Shown here: in pieces, positions 21,955 through 33,812 of the stretch
How positions within the stretch are numbered: the stretch's first letter is position 1
Layout of the letters: the number at the start of each line of letters is the position of its first letter
From: Russula earlei
Lineage: Eukaryota > Basidiomycota > Agaricomycetes > Russulales > Russulaceae
Assembly (NCBI GenBank): GCA_025769875.1
Contig: JAGFNK010000003.1
Coordinates: forward strand, 425,618-489,617
Direction: 5' to 3'
Length of the DNA: 64,000 bases
The notes under the pieces: model-generated
The model's database searches: none
What the model saw: the letters and a program-made list of their open reading frames with translations, nothing else
Told to the model about the DNA's origin: nothing
Position numbers and translations under genes: made by a program

Positions 21955-22942
21955 GACGGTTGATGAATAAGCCACACGACTCTTTACGCACTGTCTCGTC
22001 TGTCACCTCGTCCGTTGCCACAGTAGCCTCAGTTGTGCCAGCCACCGACTTCGCATCAGTCTCCGTCTTAGCCTCGCCCGTACTCGTCAGTTCAGCCCAG
22101 TCCGTCATAGCACCAGCATCGCCAGCCGCCGCCGTCTCCACCCTGCCCTCAGCCTCAGCCTTCTCAGTCTCAGCCACCACCACCGCGCCCCTAGTTTTGC
22201 CAGCCGTCTCCGTCGCCCCACCTTCAGATCAGTCAACCGCCGCCTCTTAGCCTTGCCAGCCGCCTTAGTCTCGTCAGCCGCCGCCGTAGCCTCAGCCTCA
22301 GCCACCGACGTCTTAGCGCCACACGCTGCCGCCTCCACCACCATCTCACAAGCCACTGCCGCCACGCCCTTGTCAGCCACAGCTGCCGTCGCCCCTGCGT
22401 TGCCCTCAGTCGTCGCCTCCGCCCCGTCCGCCTCCACCGTCGCACCAGCTCAGTCTGCCGCCACCTTCTCAGTCTCAGCCTCAGTCTTCTCAGTTACAGC
22501 CACTGCTTTAGTAGTTTCGCGCGACACCAGCACCACCGCACCGTCACAACCCCTCGCCACCAGCACCACCCCAGAAGACCAAGAAGGCCTCGGCCACGAA
22601 CTTAGCCATGACACGCCACAACAGGAGCAGAAGCTGCCGCCACGCCGCCGCTGCCGCAGGAGAAGCAGTCGCTGACGCCAACAGCACACCGCACGCCGCC
22701 TCCCACATCGCCTCCCCATCCATTCGCACGCTCTCGCCCATGTCTGCTGCCGACACCTGCAGTGGAGACGACCCCGCCACCGCCGCCACAAGACGACAGA
22801 TCCCACCCCCGCGCAAGCCGCCCCATGCATCCTCTTTCTCGAATCCTCGCCACCTATGTCTCTACCTACGAACTCACGCTCACCGCCTACGCCTTCGCTC
22901 CTCGTCCATGCCTGCTGCCACCACCTGCAATGGAGACGACTC
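21955..22942. other. Ala/Thr/Ser/Val-rich CpG-rich segment, copy C
   Basis: Counterpart of 3350-4140 in A and 26170-27800 in D, open on both strands with low-complexity translations. No recognisable domain. Confidence 0.5.
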
Positions 22943-22944
22943 CT

Positions 22945-22954
22945 GTATATAAAA
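22945..22954 (+). promoter_or_regulatory. Outward-facing TATA box of copy C
   Basis: TGTATATAAA followed by the conserved leader (CTCTGTAGTAGAAAGAGTTC) pointing toward the 23449 end. Same as 3336 in A and 28187 in D. Confidence 0.45.
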
Positions 22955-24863
22955 ACACCCTAGCTACTCTGTAGTAGAAAGAGTTCAGAATAGGACCCCT
23001 CTTTGCAACCCACTCCTCTCTGTCTGTGAAAAACAAGAAGGATGGTCAGAATCGAGAGGTGAGAGGGGTGATGAGTGGCTGGCCATGACTCCAATTGCAC
23101 TGAAAATAACGTTGCACACCACAACACTTGAGTCAAAAACACTATGGGGCTGCCTCAAGACAGCCCATGGGTACAACATGAGGGAAAAATAATAGATATA
23201 GACCATGATTTTGAGTTGTAATTCATCTAATACACATGTGGAGGTGGCTTGAGTCCAGCTCCACCAATTCTCACTCAAATCTCATGAAAACAATGGGGCT
23301 GCCTAGCCCTCATTCAGGCGATTCAGGGACAATAAATATCATATGAATTGAAGCTGTTTTGAGGGAGATATTCATCCCGCATGTTTGAGGGGGTTGCTGC
23401 GCCGATTTGGGTGGAATTCAAGCTCTGCCAAGTGCGCTGAAAACGGCAATAAACTAACCTGCCCGAACATGAACTCCTACCCCCCCACAACTCAACCCCC
23501 CCACAACAACACAATGTCCCACTCTATCTCCAAGCAACAAGCCACCAAAACCTCCATGGCTGCCAGAGTAGCCCTTACTACTGGACCTGCAGCCTCCTCC
23601 TCTGAGGCCAGAAAAAATAAATGAAAACACCAGAGTATGCTACCAAGCCCAACAACTGCCTCCACCATAACTAACCTCCTCCAACCAGACACACCAGCTG
23701 GCTCACCAAACGAGCCTGCCATACCACCTACAACCACCCCACTATCAATCGCAACCATCTCCATACTGGCCCAAGCCACTCGTGAAGGCTCTACTCCCCC
23801 CTCCACCCCAATTGTCTCATACTCTTCCACTGAACAAAGTGTCACCCCCCCCTCACTTTCCAATTAACTCTACTCTGAGCAACTTCTCGACCTCTCCCCT
23901 CTCCTCTCCTTCTCCCCAATCAAGCTCTACCCCAACCTGGCAGTTTATGCCAAACAGATCGCCCACTGATGACATATCTATGGAAGACCCTCCCACCACA
24001 GCTCTCCAACCACACCCCTGTGAGGTGGACATCACCCCTAGACGTCCCAACTCACCCCCCCCCCCACCAATCCTATATCTGACGGCAGCTCACATGCTCC
24101 ACTAACCTCCCCAGCAAACTTTAACATGATCACCAGAATGCAAAACCACCTCGAAGCCATTGCCAAATGTGCCCACACTAGAACCAATACCCGAGACCCT
24201 CAACGGGACCCAACCAACAAATACACCATCTGCACTAACTTCCCCACTGTGCATGATGCTCACCCCACAGCAGCCCTCGACCACATTGATGTTAAGTGTG
24301 CCATAGATTGGGTCCAATGCCCTGGCGAGAAGCTCCTTGCCATTCCCTTCGACAATGAAGCTAATGACCTCCACGCCCACCATGCTATTAAAAGCAAAAT
24401 TTTCACCACCACAACTGAAATCATGAAAGCCAACAACCTAGGCATATCTGGCCCCATCCCTAGCCAAAATTCTCGATGAGCCCCCACCTCTTTTCTAATC
24501 TACAACCTCACCAAACCCCAGAAAGACACCTTGCTCCAACATGGTGTATGGTCATCCATGAACTTCACTTTCTGTGTATCAAGCCTCTACCCACCCTGCC
24601 CCGACTTCCTTTTCACCATCAGAGGCTTCACCACCCACATCATAAGAGATGTCCAACAAGCCATCCAGGAAATCTGGACGGATCAACTAACCCGCAATTT
24701 TGTCCACAAAACCGTTGATACCTTTGACACACACGACAGACCCAGTGTAGCCTCCTCCATACACCAATTCCTCAACTCCATGAAGATCACCTGCCTAGAA
24801 ATCAAAACCAGTGGCGGCGAGCTTGCACCGCAATTCAACGTCTACACTTCTGGCACCCTCATC

Positions 24864-25159
24864 TGTTGGATATACAATCTGTCATATAGATTAATCCACT
24901 TCACTGTACCCAAGGCTAGGTAGCTCAGTGGTTAGAGCACCTGGTATATATCCGGGAGGTCCTGGGTTCAATCCCCAGTCTGGCCATTTTCTTAATTGCA
25001 CCAGGATATAAGGGAATCATGTGAGCGCATGTCAACCCCCTCCTCTGAGGTCCCCAGGTTGGGTCATATAGTGTTGAACCCACAAGTCAGACCCAAGAGG
25101 GTGGCAATGACAAAGCACCTCCTCTGAGGTCCCTCTATCTGTGGTTGCATTTCACAACA
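24864..25159 (+). mobile_element. Short LTR-like element containing a tRNA-like gene
   Basis: 296 bp, TGTTGGATAT...TTCACAACA, with inverted TGTTG/CAACA ends and the 5-bp duplication TCATC (24859-24863, 25160-25164), as expected of an LTR inserted by integrase. Within it, 24914-24986 folds as a tRNA cloverleaf followed by TTTT. A 15-bp run (CCTCCTCTGAGGTCC) occurs twice downstream of it (about 25041 and 25117). Removal restores the LINE-1 ORF1 frame exactly. It resembles a solo LTR of a terminal-repeat retrotransposon in miniature; no full-length parent is in the window. Confidence 0.82.
24914..24986 (+). tRNA. tRNA-like gene or pseudo-tRNA inside an LTR
   Basis: 73-nt cloverleaf: acceptor GGCTAGG pairs with TCTGGCC (two G-U), D stem GCTC/GAGC, anticodon stem CCTGG/CCGGG, T stem CTGGG/CCCAG, discriminator A, then TTTT. 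The RNA polymerase III A box (TAGCTCAGTGG) and B box (GGTTCAATCCC) are good matches. The 7-nt anticodon loop TATATAT would give anticodon UAU (Ile) but has A instead of U at position 33, so it may not function in translation. No intron, no encoded CCA beyond the final CCA-like overlap. Confidence 0.7.
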
Positions 25160-26169
25160 TCATCACCCAAGATGACCTCTGGTTCACTCTCAGAGATTTC
25201 CTAGCCAACCGCACCTACACAACCTCGCTGCAAGGCGATGGTGACAACAAAATCACCCCTTTCCACTGTGGCATCTGCCACGGTGTCGACCCCCCGAGAG
25301 GACTATGCCCATTTCCCAGTATTAAAGGCTGGAATGGCCCTAACATCCACCCCAGTGCCAACAACATGCCCACTAGAGACAGCCCCCCCAAGAGAGGAGG
25401 GAGAGGACATGCCCCTCCCTTCATCTGAGACACAATTACCATACTTACACATGAAAGAATCTGTTTGAAAGAGTCCCTGAAAGAACCGCTTGTAACCTTT
25501 TCCATCTGATGCCACCAATGAGTAACACTACCCACTTGTCATAATAAAACTGCCTGTGACCCTCCCTCGAGTACCATCCATTTCCACATGAGCTCCCCCC
25601 ACATCCAACCCCCTAATGTTCAGCCTGCCAGACAGGCTGAACCCCCTGCACAGGGCACACCCGCCCTAGATACCCCATGCTACCAACAACTACCACTGAC
25701 CCTAACCCAGGCAGACAACACCATCGCCCAAAAAACAGACCGAGGGCAAATATTATTGCCGTTTTCAGTGCACTTGGTGGAGCTTGAATTCCACCCAAAT
25801 CGGCGCAGAAACCCCCTCAAACATGCGGGATGAATATCTCCCTCAAAACAGCTTCAATTCATATGATATTTATTGTCCCTGAATCGCCTGAATGAGGGCT
25901 AGGCAGCCCCATTGTTTTCATGAGATTTGAGTGAGAATTGGTGGAGCTGGACTCAAGCCACCTCCACATGTGTATTAGATGAATTACAACTCAAAATCAT
26001 GGTCTATATCTATTATTTTTCCCTCATGTTGTACCCATGGGCTGTCTTGAGGCAGCCCCATAGTGTTTTTGACTCAAGTGTTGTGGTGTGCAACATTGTT
26101 TTCAGTGTGATTGGAGTGACGGCCAGCCACTCATTGCCCCTCTTACCTCTCCATTCTGACCATACACAT

Positions 26170-27800
26170 ACCCTGCGCCCATGCCCGCTCCAGCCTCCGT
26201 CCCCATCGTGCACCATCGCCTCTGCCTTGCCTGCCTTGCCCATCGTCCCTGTGGTTCCCACCTCGTCCGCCGTTCCCGTCACCTCATTCACCGCCGCCAT
26301 CCTCGACTCGCCAGCCATCATCGCCTCGGCTCCACCTGCCCTCGCCGTCCCAGCATCGCCCGCATTTGCCATCGTCGCCACCTCGTCTGTCCCCGCCGCT
26401 GTAGCCTCAGCCGTGACATCACCTATCGCCACTGTCCCCGTCTTAGCCCAACCAGCTCCCGCGCCCTCAGTGTCGCCTGCTATGGCCACTGTCTCAGCTC
26501 CATGCACAACCACCATCTCAACCTCACCCAACGACGTTTTAGCGCCGCCCGCCACTTCAGCCCTCGCAGCCTCGTCTGCCACCCCCGCCTTCATCTCATC
26601 CGCTCCCACGCCCTCAGTCGTCTCGTCGCCCTCAGTCTCGTCCGTCGCCTCGTCCGTTGCCACAGTAGCCTCAGTCGTGCCAGCCACCGACTTCGCATCA
26701 GTCTCCGTCTTAGCCTCACCCGTACTCGTCAGTTCAGCCCAGTCCGTCATAGCACCAGCATCGCCAGCCGCCGCCGTCTCCACCCTGCCCTCAACCTCAG
26801 CCTTCTCAGTCTCAGCCGCCGCCACCGCGCCCCTAGTTTTGCCAGCCGTCTCCGTCGCCCCAGCTTCAGATCAGTGAACCGCCGCCACCGCGCTCTTAGC
26901 CTTGCCAGCCGCCTTAGTCTCGTCAGCCGCCACCGTAGCCTCAGCCTCAGCCACCGACGTCTTAGCGCCACACGCCGCCGTCTCCACCACCGTCTCACAA
27001 GCCACCGCCGCCACGCCCTTGTCAGCCTCCGCCGCCGTCGCCCCTGCATCGCCCTCAGTCGTCACCTCCGCCCCGTCCGCCTCCACCGTCGCACCAGCTC
27101 AGTCCGCCGCCACCTTCTCAGTCTCAGCCTCAGTCTTCTCAGTCTCAGCCTCAGTCTTCTCAGTCTCAGCCTCAGTCTTCTCAGTTACAGCCACTGCTTT
27201 AGTAGTTTCGCGCGACACCAGCACCACCGCACCGTCACAACCCCTCGCCACCAGCACCACCCCAGAAGACCAAGAAGGCCTCGGCCACGAACTTAGCCAC
27301 AACACACCACAACAGGAGCAGAAGCCGCCGCCGCAGGAGAAGCAGTCGCCAACGCCAACAGCACACCGCACACCGCCTCCCACATCGCCTCCCCATCTGT
27401 TCGCGCGCTCTCGCCCACGTCTGCTGCCGACACCTGCAGTGGAGACGACCCCCGCCGCCGCCGCCGCAAGATGACAGATCCCACCCCCGCGCAAGCCGCC
27501 CCACACATCCTCTTTCTCGAGTCCTCGCCACCTACGTCTCTATCTACGAACTCACGCTCACCGCCTACGCCTTTGCTCCTCGTCCACGCCTGCTGCCACC
27601 ACCTGCAATGGAGACGACCACGCCGCCACCGCCACAAGACAACACCACCATCACACAGCCGCCATCTCGTCACCGCCGCCCTCGTCTCCATCGCCTCCGT
27701 TTCCCATCGCCCTCGCCTCTTCCGTCATCGCCATCGCCGATCGCCGCCTTCGCGTCTTCCGCAGCACAAGCAGCCGCGACCGCTGCCTCAATTCAGACGT
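26170..27800. other. Ala/Ser/Thr/Pro-rich CpG-rich segment, copy D
   Basis: Largest version of the low-complexity segment; long open frames occur on both strands (for example plus 25927-26877 and 26902-27474, minus 26013-26825). The translations are AVST- or AETG-rich with no domain. Frames being open in several registers suggests compositional bias, not a gene. CpG is abundant. Confidence 0.5.
27115..27177. repeat. 21-bp minisatellite, three units
   Basis: Three perfect tandem copies of a 21-bp unit that translates as FSVSASV on the plus strand, then a diverged unit. Copies A and C have one unit at the same place, so D expanded it. Confidence 0.85.
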
Positions 27801-28186
27801 GAAAGGCTCAAAACACTCGCATTCAGACACTTGACCGAGGACGGTCAAAGTTTCAAGCCCCTGGGAGGTGTAAGGAAGATTATGGCTGGCCTCGAGATCA
27901 CATGCGAAAACGCGACACGACACGACATGAGACTGACACCTCAGCTCCCTTTCATCCCTTGCCACCTCCCTCTCGTTCCAGGCAGTCCACCGACCGCACA
28001 ACACAAGCCATCTTGCGTGCGACATCAAGACCTCGATCGCATCGCCCAGCCCTCACCACTGATCACACGCCCATGCACGCCTCGGCACACTAGACGCGTT
28101 CGCATCTCAAGCCTTTCACGACCGCCTTGACCGTCTCAACCAGTCTTGATTCACTTTCATGCCATTCATCTCTAGTACCTCTCTCC

Positions 28187-28196
28187 TGTATATAAA
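28187..28196 (+). promoter_or_regulatory. Outward-facing TATA box of copy D
   Basis: TGTATATAAA and the same leader as in A and C, pointing toward the 28692 end and therefore into LINE-1 ORF2. Confidence 0.45.
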
Positions 28197-28692
28197 AACA
28201 CCCTAGCTACTCTGTAGTAGAAAGAGTTCAGAATAGGACCCCTCTTTGCAACCCACTCCTCTCTGTCTGTGAAAAACAAGAAGGATGGTCAGAATCGAGA
28301 GGCAAGAGGGGTGATGAGTGGCTGGCCGCGACTCCAATTGCACTGAAAACAACATTGCACACCACAACACTTGAGTCAAAAACACTATGGGGCTGCCTCA
28401 AGACAGCCCATGGGTACAACATGAGGGAAAAATAATAGATATAGACCATGATTTTGAGTTGTAATTCATCTAATACACATGTGGAGGTGGCTTGAGTCCA
28501 GCTCCACCAATTCTCACTCAAATCTCATGAAAACAATGGGGCTGCCTAGCCCTCATTCAGGCGATTCAGGGACAATAAATATCATATGAATTGAAGCTGT
28601 TTTGAGGGAGATATTCATCCTGCATGTTTGAGGGGGTTTCTGCACCGATTTGGGTGGAATTCAAGCTCCACCAAGTGCACTGAAAACGGCAA

Positions 28693-31600
28693 TAACATAG
28701 CTACTCTTAATGTTAATGGCTTCTCAGCCCCTACCAACAACCTAAGCAGACTAGGAAAATGGTCCAGCATCTACCAAACCATGAAAACCCACAAAGCAGC
28801 AATCCTAGCTCTCCAAGAAACCCACCTTGACGCCACCTGCCTCCATGAAATCCGCACATGCTTTGACTCAAGACTGGAAATTTTCGCCTCCATGAACCCC
28901 AATTCCCCATGCTCCTCAGCCAGAGTAGCTTTCATCATAAATAAAAAATTTATTAACCCCATAAACTGTACCCACTTCGAATTAAAACAGGGATGTGCCC
29001 TGGCACTCAAAATAACCTGGCACGGATCAGAAGAAACCATGCTACTAAATGTCTATGCTCCAAATGATAAAAATATCCACTCTAACTTCTGGAATGATAT
29101 CGAAACTAATAAACAAAGGCTCCACCTAAGAAACCCTGACTTTGTGCTGGGTGACTTCAACATTACAGAAGACGCTCTCGACAGAGCGCTGGCCCACTAC
29201 GACAACCCTAATGCCATCTCAGCCCTAAGAGAGACCTGGCTTTGATGGGACCTCCAAGACATCTGGAGACTTACTAACCTGTCTGAAAAAGCCTTCATGT
29301 ATAGATCAAGTACCGCTACCCACCAGATAAGCTCGAGACTAGATAGAATATATGTATTGAAACATGCAACACAGCACACCTTTGACTCCAAAATTGAACC
29401 CTCATCAGTACATACAGATCACTGGCTCGCTGCAGCAAAATTTGCACCCCGAGAAACCCCCCTCATAGGAAATGGCTGATGGACTTGGCCCCTACACTCA
29501 CTCCAAAACATCCAACTTATTGATGCAATCTCAACCTGGGGATTATACCTAGAGAGGGACATAGAATGTACAAAGGGCCCCTATGCGCTGGACCATAGTA
29601 TTGAAAACCCACAAACCCTGTGGAAGAAATTTAAAGATGACATAAGAGAACTAGCAAAAGAACATAACCAGGAAAAAACATACAAGAAACGATCCCAAAT
29701 ACTAAGACTAAGGAAAGACCTAAAGGATCTAACCACGCACCCCGATCTAGATACCAATGACAACCTTAGAGTGAATGAAGCCATCCTAGCAAATGAACTA
29801 GCCCACCTAGAATGCACAACAGCCCGTCACAACAAGGAAAACTTCAAGGAAAAACTATCTGAGAATGGCGAATCCCTGGGAGGAGCATGGTCAACCATAG
29901 CCAAAGAAAGTAAACCGAGAGACCTGATAAGATGATTAAAAATCCCCCACTCCACCCCACCACAATATGAACACTGCTCGAGACAGATGGCCCAACTTGC
30001 ACGAGACTACCATGTTAGCCTCCAGGAAGAGAATCCAGACAACCACAACACACCCAAACAAACCCATCTCCTAGATGAATACCTCAGTAATATCCCTGAA
30101 TCTCAAAAACTTGATGAGATCACTGCGTCCATAATAAACCAACCAATCGAACGAATGTATGTCAAACAAGCACTGAGCCTCTCTAAGAACAACTCAGCCA
30201 CCAGTTTAGATGGTTGCCCATATGAACTATGGAAAAAACTCCAAACTCACCATAACAAGAAATCCAAGATAAATGAAACCAGTTTCGACATCATCAAAAC
30301 GCTCATGATTGTTTTCAATGACATCCAAGAACATACCACAGACTCAAAAGCCCACTTTGCAGATGGCTGGATATGCCCAATCTTCAAAAGAAAGACCCAA
30401 CTGACATCAGTAACTACCGACCAATCACTCTACTGAACACGGACTACAAATTACTCACCAAAATACTGGCAATCCAACTAATGGAACCAACCCCCAACCT
30501 TATACACAAAGATCAAGCTGGCTTCATCCCGAAACGCGCAATCTTTGACCACATAAGACTTGCCAAGACAATAATGAATTATGCAGAAATCACTGAAACA
30601 AATGGTGTAATCATAGCATTAGACCAAGAAAAAGTGTATGATAAAATTAAACACAACTACCTCTGGAACGTACTGGGAACCTTCAAACTACCTGAGCGCT
30701 TCATCAAAACAGTCAAAGCCCTATACCAAAATGCAATGACACAAGTCGCCATTAATGGGGAACTGAGCCCCCCTTTCCAAGTCACTAGAGGTGTCCGACA
30801 GGGTGACCCACTATCCTGTGCACTTTTTGACCTAGCAATCGAACCACTTGCGTGTAAAATTAGACAAGACACTCGCCTTCAAGGAATAATCATCCCAGAT
30901 GTGCGAAACAGCCCAAAAATCAAACTTTTTGCAGATGACATAACCCTATACCTAAGCAACCAAGACTGCTTTGACCATGCAAAACAGGTCCTTGATGACT
31001 GGTGTACCTTATCAGGAGCGAAATTCAACATAGAAAAAACTGAAATCATACCAATAGGCACCGTAGAATACAGACGACAAGTGGCCAACTCCCGGAAAAT
31101 CAACGAGCACAACCAAACTTTCCACGAATGTGTCCACATAGCCCAGGACAGAGAATCCATAAGAATTCTAGGAGCCTGGATTGGCAATAGTGTAGAACAG
31201 ACAGACCCCTGGGAACCAATCATAGACAAAATTAAAAAGGCACTGGACCACTGGGGCAGAACTCACCTGACCCTACATGGATGAGGGAAGATCATACAAG
31301 CAATCATGGGAGGGCTCACCCAATTCCTAACCAAAGCCCAAGGAATGCCTGAAAACATTGAGCGCACACTCATCAAAATAACATGGAACTTCATATGGGA
31401 AGGGCACTCCACCCCCAAAATAGCGCTCGCAACCCTCTACAGACCAATTGACGAAGGAGGCCTGAACCTATTAGACCTTAAGTCCCATAACGAAGCAATA
31501 GAAATTATGTGGGCAAAAACATACCTAAAATTCTCCTATGCCTGCCCAACATGGGCTGAGATCACCAATATAATAATTAATGCCATGGCCCCCCCAAACA

Positions 31601-33560
31601 TCTTGGGACAAGCCAAGGTAAACAGTTTCCTCCAATCATGGAACCCACCCATGAGAGGACACCATGCGGCTCTCCTAAACGACAACATCTCAAGAATGCT
31701 CCACACCATAAGAAAACATAACACTCACCTAGCCCCCATCCACCTGTCCAAGCAACTGAGGCAACAGCTCCCAGCATGGTACCACCCCCTTGCAGACATG
31801 CCACCCCTCACAACCAGAGTGACCAAATGCCTCCTGAAAAACCACATTATCACCTCCGTAACACACCTTATCCATACCTCAGCCCGACTTCGGGAACAGA
31901 GACCCAACTCCCCCCACCTAGCCTCTGCCCTATGCGTCTGCCAGGACTGCATAGAGGACAGACAAAAAGGCTGCCGCAACCCCCATGAATGTGTGGTAGA
32001 TGCCCTAAACCATGTAAACACAATTTCAACAAAGTTCAACCCATTAGACCCAGGTGACCTACATGATAACCTGTCCCTTACACCATCCAGGAAATCACAA
32101 AACATAGAAGCTAGAACAAATAATGAATCAATTAGATTTGACCCCACCATAACATGCAAGAATAACAATAACGTGTCCAAATGCTTCCGAATCTTCGTAG
32201 ATCCCAAAAAGCTATCCAAGACGCCAGCATGCAGATACTACACAAGAGGAATCAACCCAAGACACGTGGGAATAAGCATCTACACAGATGGCACATGTTT
32301 CAATAATGGGAAAATGGACGCGTACTGTGGAAGTGGCATATGGTTTGCCTCTGAAGGCAAACAGAACTGCAAATGAAATGCTGCCCTACGAATACCTGGG
32401 CCCAATCAATCTAACCAAGTTGGCGAAATTGTGGCCATGATTGCTGCCGCTGAATCGATCCCTAAATTCTGGCCTTTAACAATCATAACAGACTCCAAAT
32501 ATGTCATAGAAGGACTAACCACACATCTACCACTATGGGAAGACAATGGCTGGATTGGGGTCAAAATGCAGAGCTGTTCAAAAGAGCTGCATACATGCTG
32601 AAAAGTTGAATAGCCACAACTGACTTTTGATGGGTCAAAGGTCATGATGGAACCATAGGGAATGAAGAAAGCAATTGCCTTGCTAAGCTAGGAGCCATGA
32701 AGCCAGATACCAACCCCCTTGACCTCACAGTCCTGAATGAGTTCAACCTACTAGGGGCAAAATTAGCAACTATTTCACAGAAAATAGTGTACCTAGGTGT
32801 CAAAGAACACCAACCCCCTATCCCACACCTGTCTACCACAGAAAACTTACAAACTGCGAGATTAGCCATAGCAGACTTTAACGACACCCTTGAAACTGAT
32901 AACACAATATGGATGGGAATACAAAAAAAGTCCATCTGTACCCACATCCAACAATTCCTGTATAAATCAATGCACTCAACACACAGAATAGGCCCCCAAT
33001 GGAAACACATACCAAACTATGAGGATCGCAAATTCTGCACCACATGCAACGTCCCCAAATCAATGGATCACATACTTATCTACTGTGAAGCCACGCCCTG
33101 TAACACCATCTGGTCCTTAGTGAAAGAGACCTGGCCACATGCACCACATCTATGGCCCGACATCAATTTAGGCACCATACTAGGCTGTGGATGCCTCACC
33201 TTCCCTAACCAAGACATCGAACAACACCATGACCAAAACTGTCATAGACGCATCCCAAAAGGAGCCACTCACCTCCTCCAAATATTAATCTCAGAGGCCG
33301 CTCACCTAATCTGGGTCATAAGGTGCGAATGAGTTATCCAAGACTGCACTCACCAAGAAAGTGAAACCCATACAAGGTGGTTTCATGCCATCAACATGAG
33401 ACTCACCAATGACAAAATAATTGCAACACTAATCAAACAAGATAAAAGGGCTTTCAAGTTAGTGAGGGACACCTGGGAACATGTCCTTAGGAAAACAATG
33501 GACCTCCCAAATAATTGGATCTTTAACCATGAGGTTTTAGTGGGTAGGAGGCTACGGTAA
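28693..33560 (+). pseudogene. LINE-1 ORF2: endonuclease, reverse transcriptase, RNase H
   Basis: Tad1-type polyprotein that nicks target DNA and reverse-transcribes its own RNA. APE-type endonuclease about 28700-29400 (NVNGFSAPTNN; LQETHLD; NVYAPND; LGDFNITED; SSVHTDHW). Reverse transcriptase about 30370-31280 (NYRPITLLNTDYKL; GVRQGDPLSCALF; catalytic LFADDITLY near 30930). RNase H about 32270-32690 (SIYTDGTC; ITDSKYV; WVKGHDG). A C-terminal Cys/His zone CTTCNVPKSMDHILIYC near 33040. Stop at 33558. Eight TGA stops, at sites where homologues commonly have Arg (for example RCE-TGA-VIQ), plus frameshifts near 30385 and 32570. Not functional as it stands. Confidence 0.93.
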
Positions 33561-33812
33561 GTTTGGCCATACATATTTCTGAGTCCCACACTGCCCCCAT
33601 ACCAGCAACCCCCAGGGGGCGTGCATAGATGCATTTCACCCTCACATCCGGTCTCCGCACCAGCTACAGCACATAAGATAGGGCTGAATTAATTTTCTCC
33701 TGCTATCTCACCCTTATTAAGGTAGCCTGTACCCGTAACTACCTAATAAAGCGCTATCCAAAAAAAAAAAAAAACTAATACCTCATTGCAACATCTATGC
33801 CTTGCTAAATAT

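Larger units (their letters stand above)
20237..23449. mobile_element. DD34E-family TIR transposon, copy C (non-autonomous)
   Basis: 3,213 bp, TTGCCG...CGGCAA ends, TA duplications at 20235-20236 and 23450-23451. It is nearly identical to copy A in reverse but has about 230 bp more in the Ala-rich segment. It sits in the 5' part of LINE-1. Its TIRs are 20237-20581 and about 23105-23449. No transposase. Confidence 0.92.
23455..25429 (+). pseudogene. LINE-1 ORF1 (gag-like)
   Basis: Pro/Thr/Ser-rich N-terminal region, then a conserved block from about 24120 (NFNMITRMQNHLEAIAKC; DPQRDPTNKY; HHAIKSKIF), an RNA-binding-like core, and a C-terminal Cys/His motif FHCGICHGVDPPRGLCPFP at about 25260, typical of basidiomycete Tad1 ORF1. 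A TGA at 24477 and frameshifts break it. The LTR-like insertion at 24864-25159 splits the core; removing it with one TCATC gives the in-frame join GTLI / TQDDLW. The N-terminus lies left of copy C and was not resolved. Confidence 0.8.
25756..28692. mobile_element. DD34E-family TIR transposon, copy D (non-autonomous)
   Basis: 2,937 bp, TTGCCG...CGGCAA ends, TA at 25754-25755 and 28693-28694. TIRs of about 345 bp at both ends enclose the longest Ala-rich CpG-rich segment and a stretch related to 8200-8310. It lacks the arm with the SAM-gene stub. It inserted at the start of LINE-1 ORF2; removing it with one TA restores NINIATLNVNGF. Confidence 0.92.
19754..33772 (+). mobile_element. Tad1-type LINE-1, near full length, with three insertions
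   Basis: Non-LTR retrotransposon flanked by a 16-bp duplication, AACTAATACCTCATTG (19738-19753 and 33773-33788), with a poly(A) tail ending at 33772. Removing transposons C and D and the tRNA-bearing LTR leaves about 7.6 kb: 5' region, ORF1 with a Cys/His motif, and ORF2 with endonuclease, reverse transcriptase and RNase H. It inserted into a copia RT gene. It is decayed by about nine TGA stops and at least two frameshifts. Confidence 0.93.

Noticed and set aside
24914..24986. Ordinary host tRNA-Ile(UAU) gene
   Set aside because: It lies between LTR-type ends with a 5-bp duplication in a LINE gene, and its anticodon loop has A at position 33. It is kept as tRNA-like.
24864..25159. tRNA-derived SINE
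   Set aside because: The tRNA part starts 50 bp inside the element, there is no poly(A) or simple tail, and the duplication is 5 bp next to TGTTG/CAACA ends, which fits an LTR better.
26181..27296. 371-codon Arg/His/Ser-rich frame on the plus strand
   Set aside because: Frame shadow of the GC-rich low-complexity segment; other frames on both strands are just as open and no domain is visible.
2839..28692. Segmental duplication of a host locus to explain copies A, C and D
   Set aside because: Precise TA duplications, shared TIRs and restored target genes show transposition.
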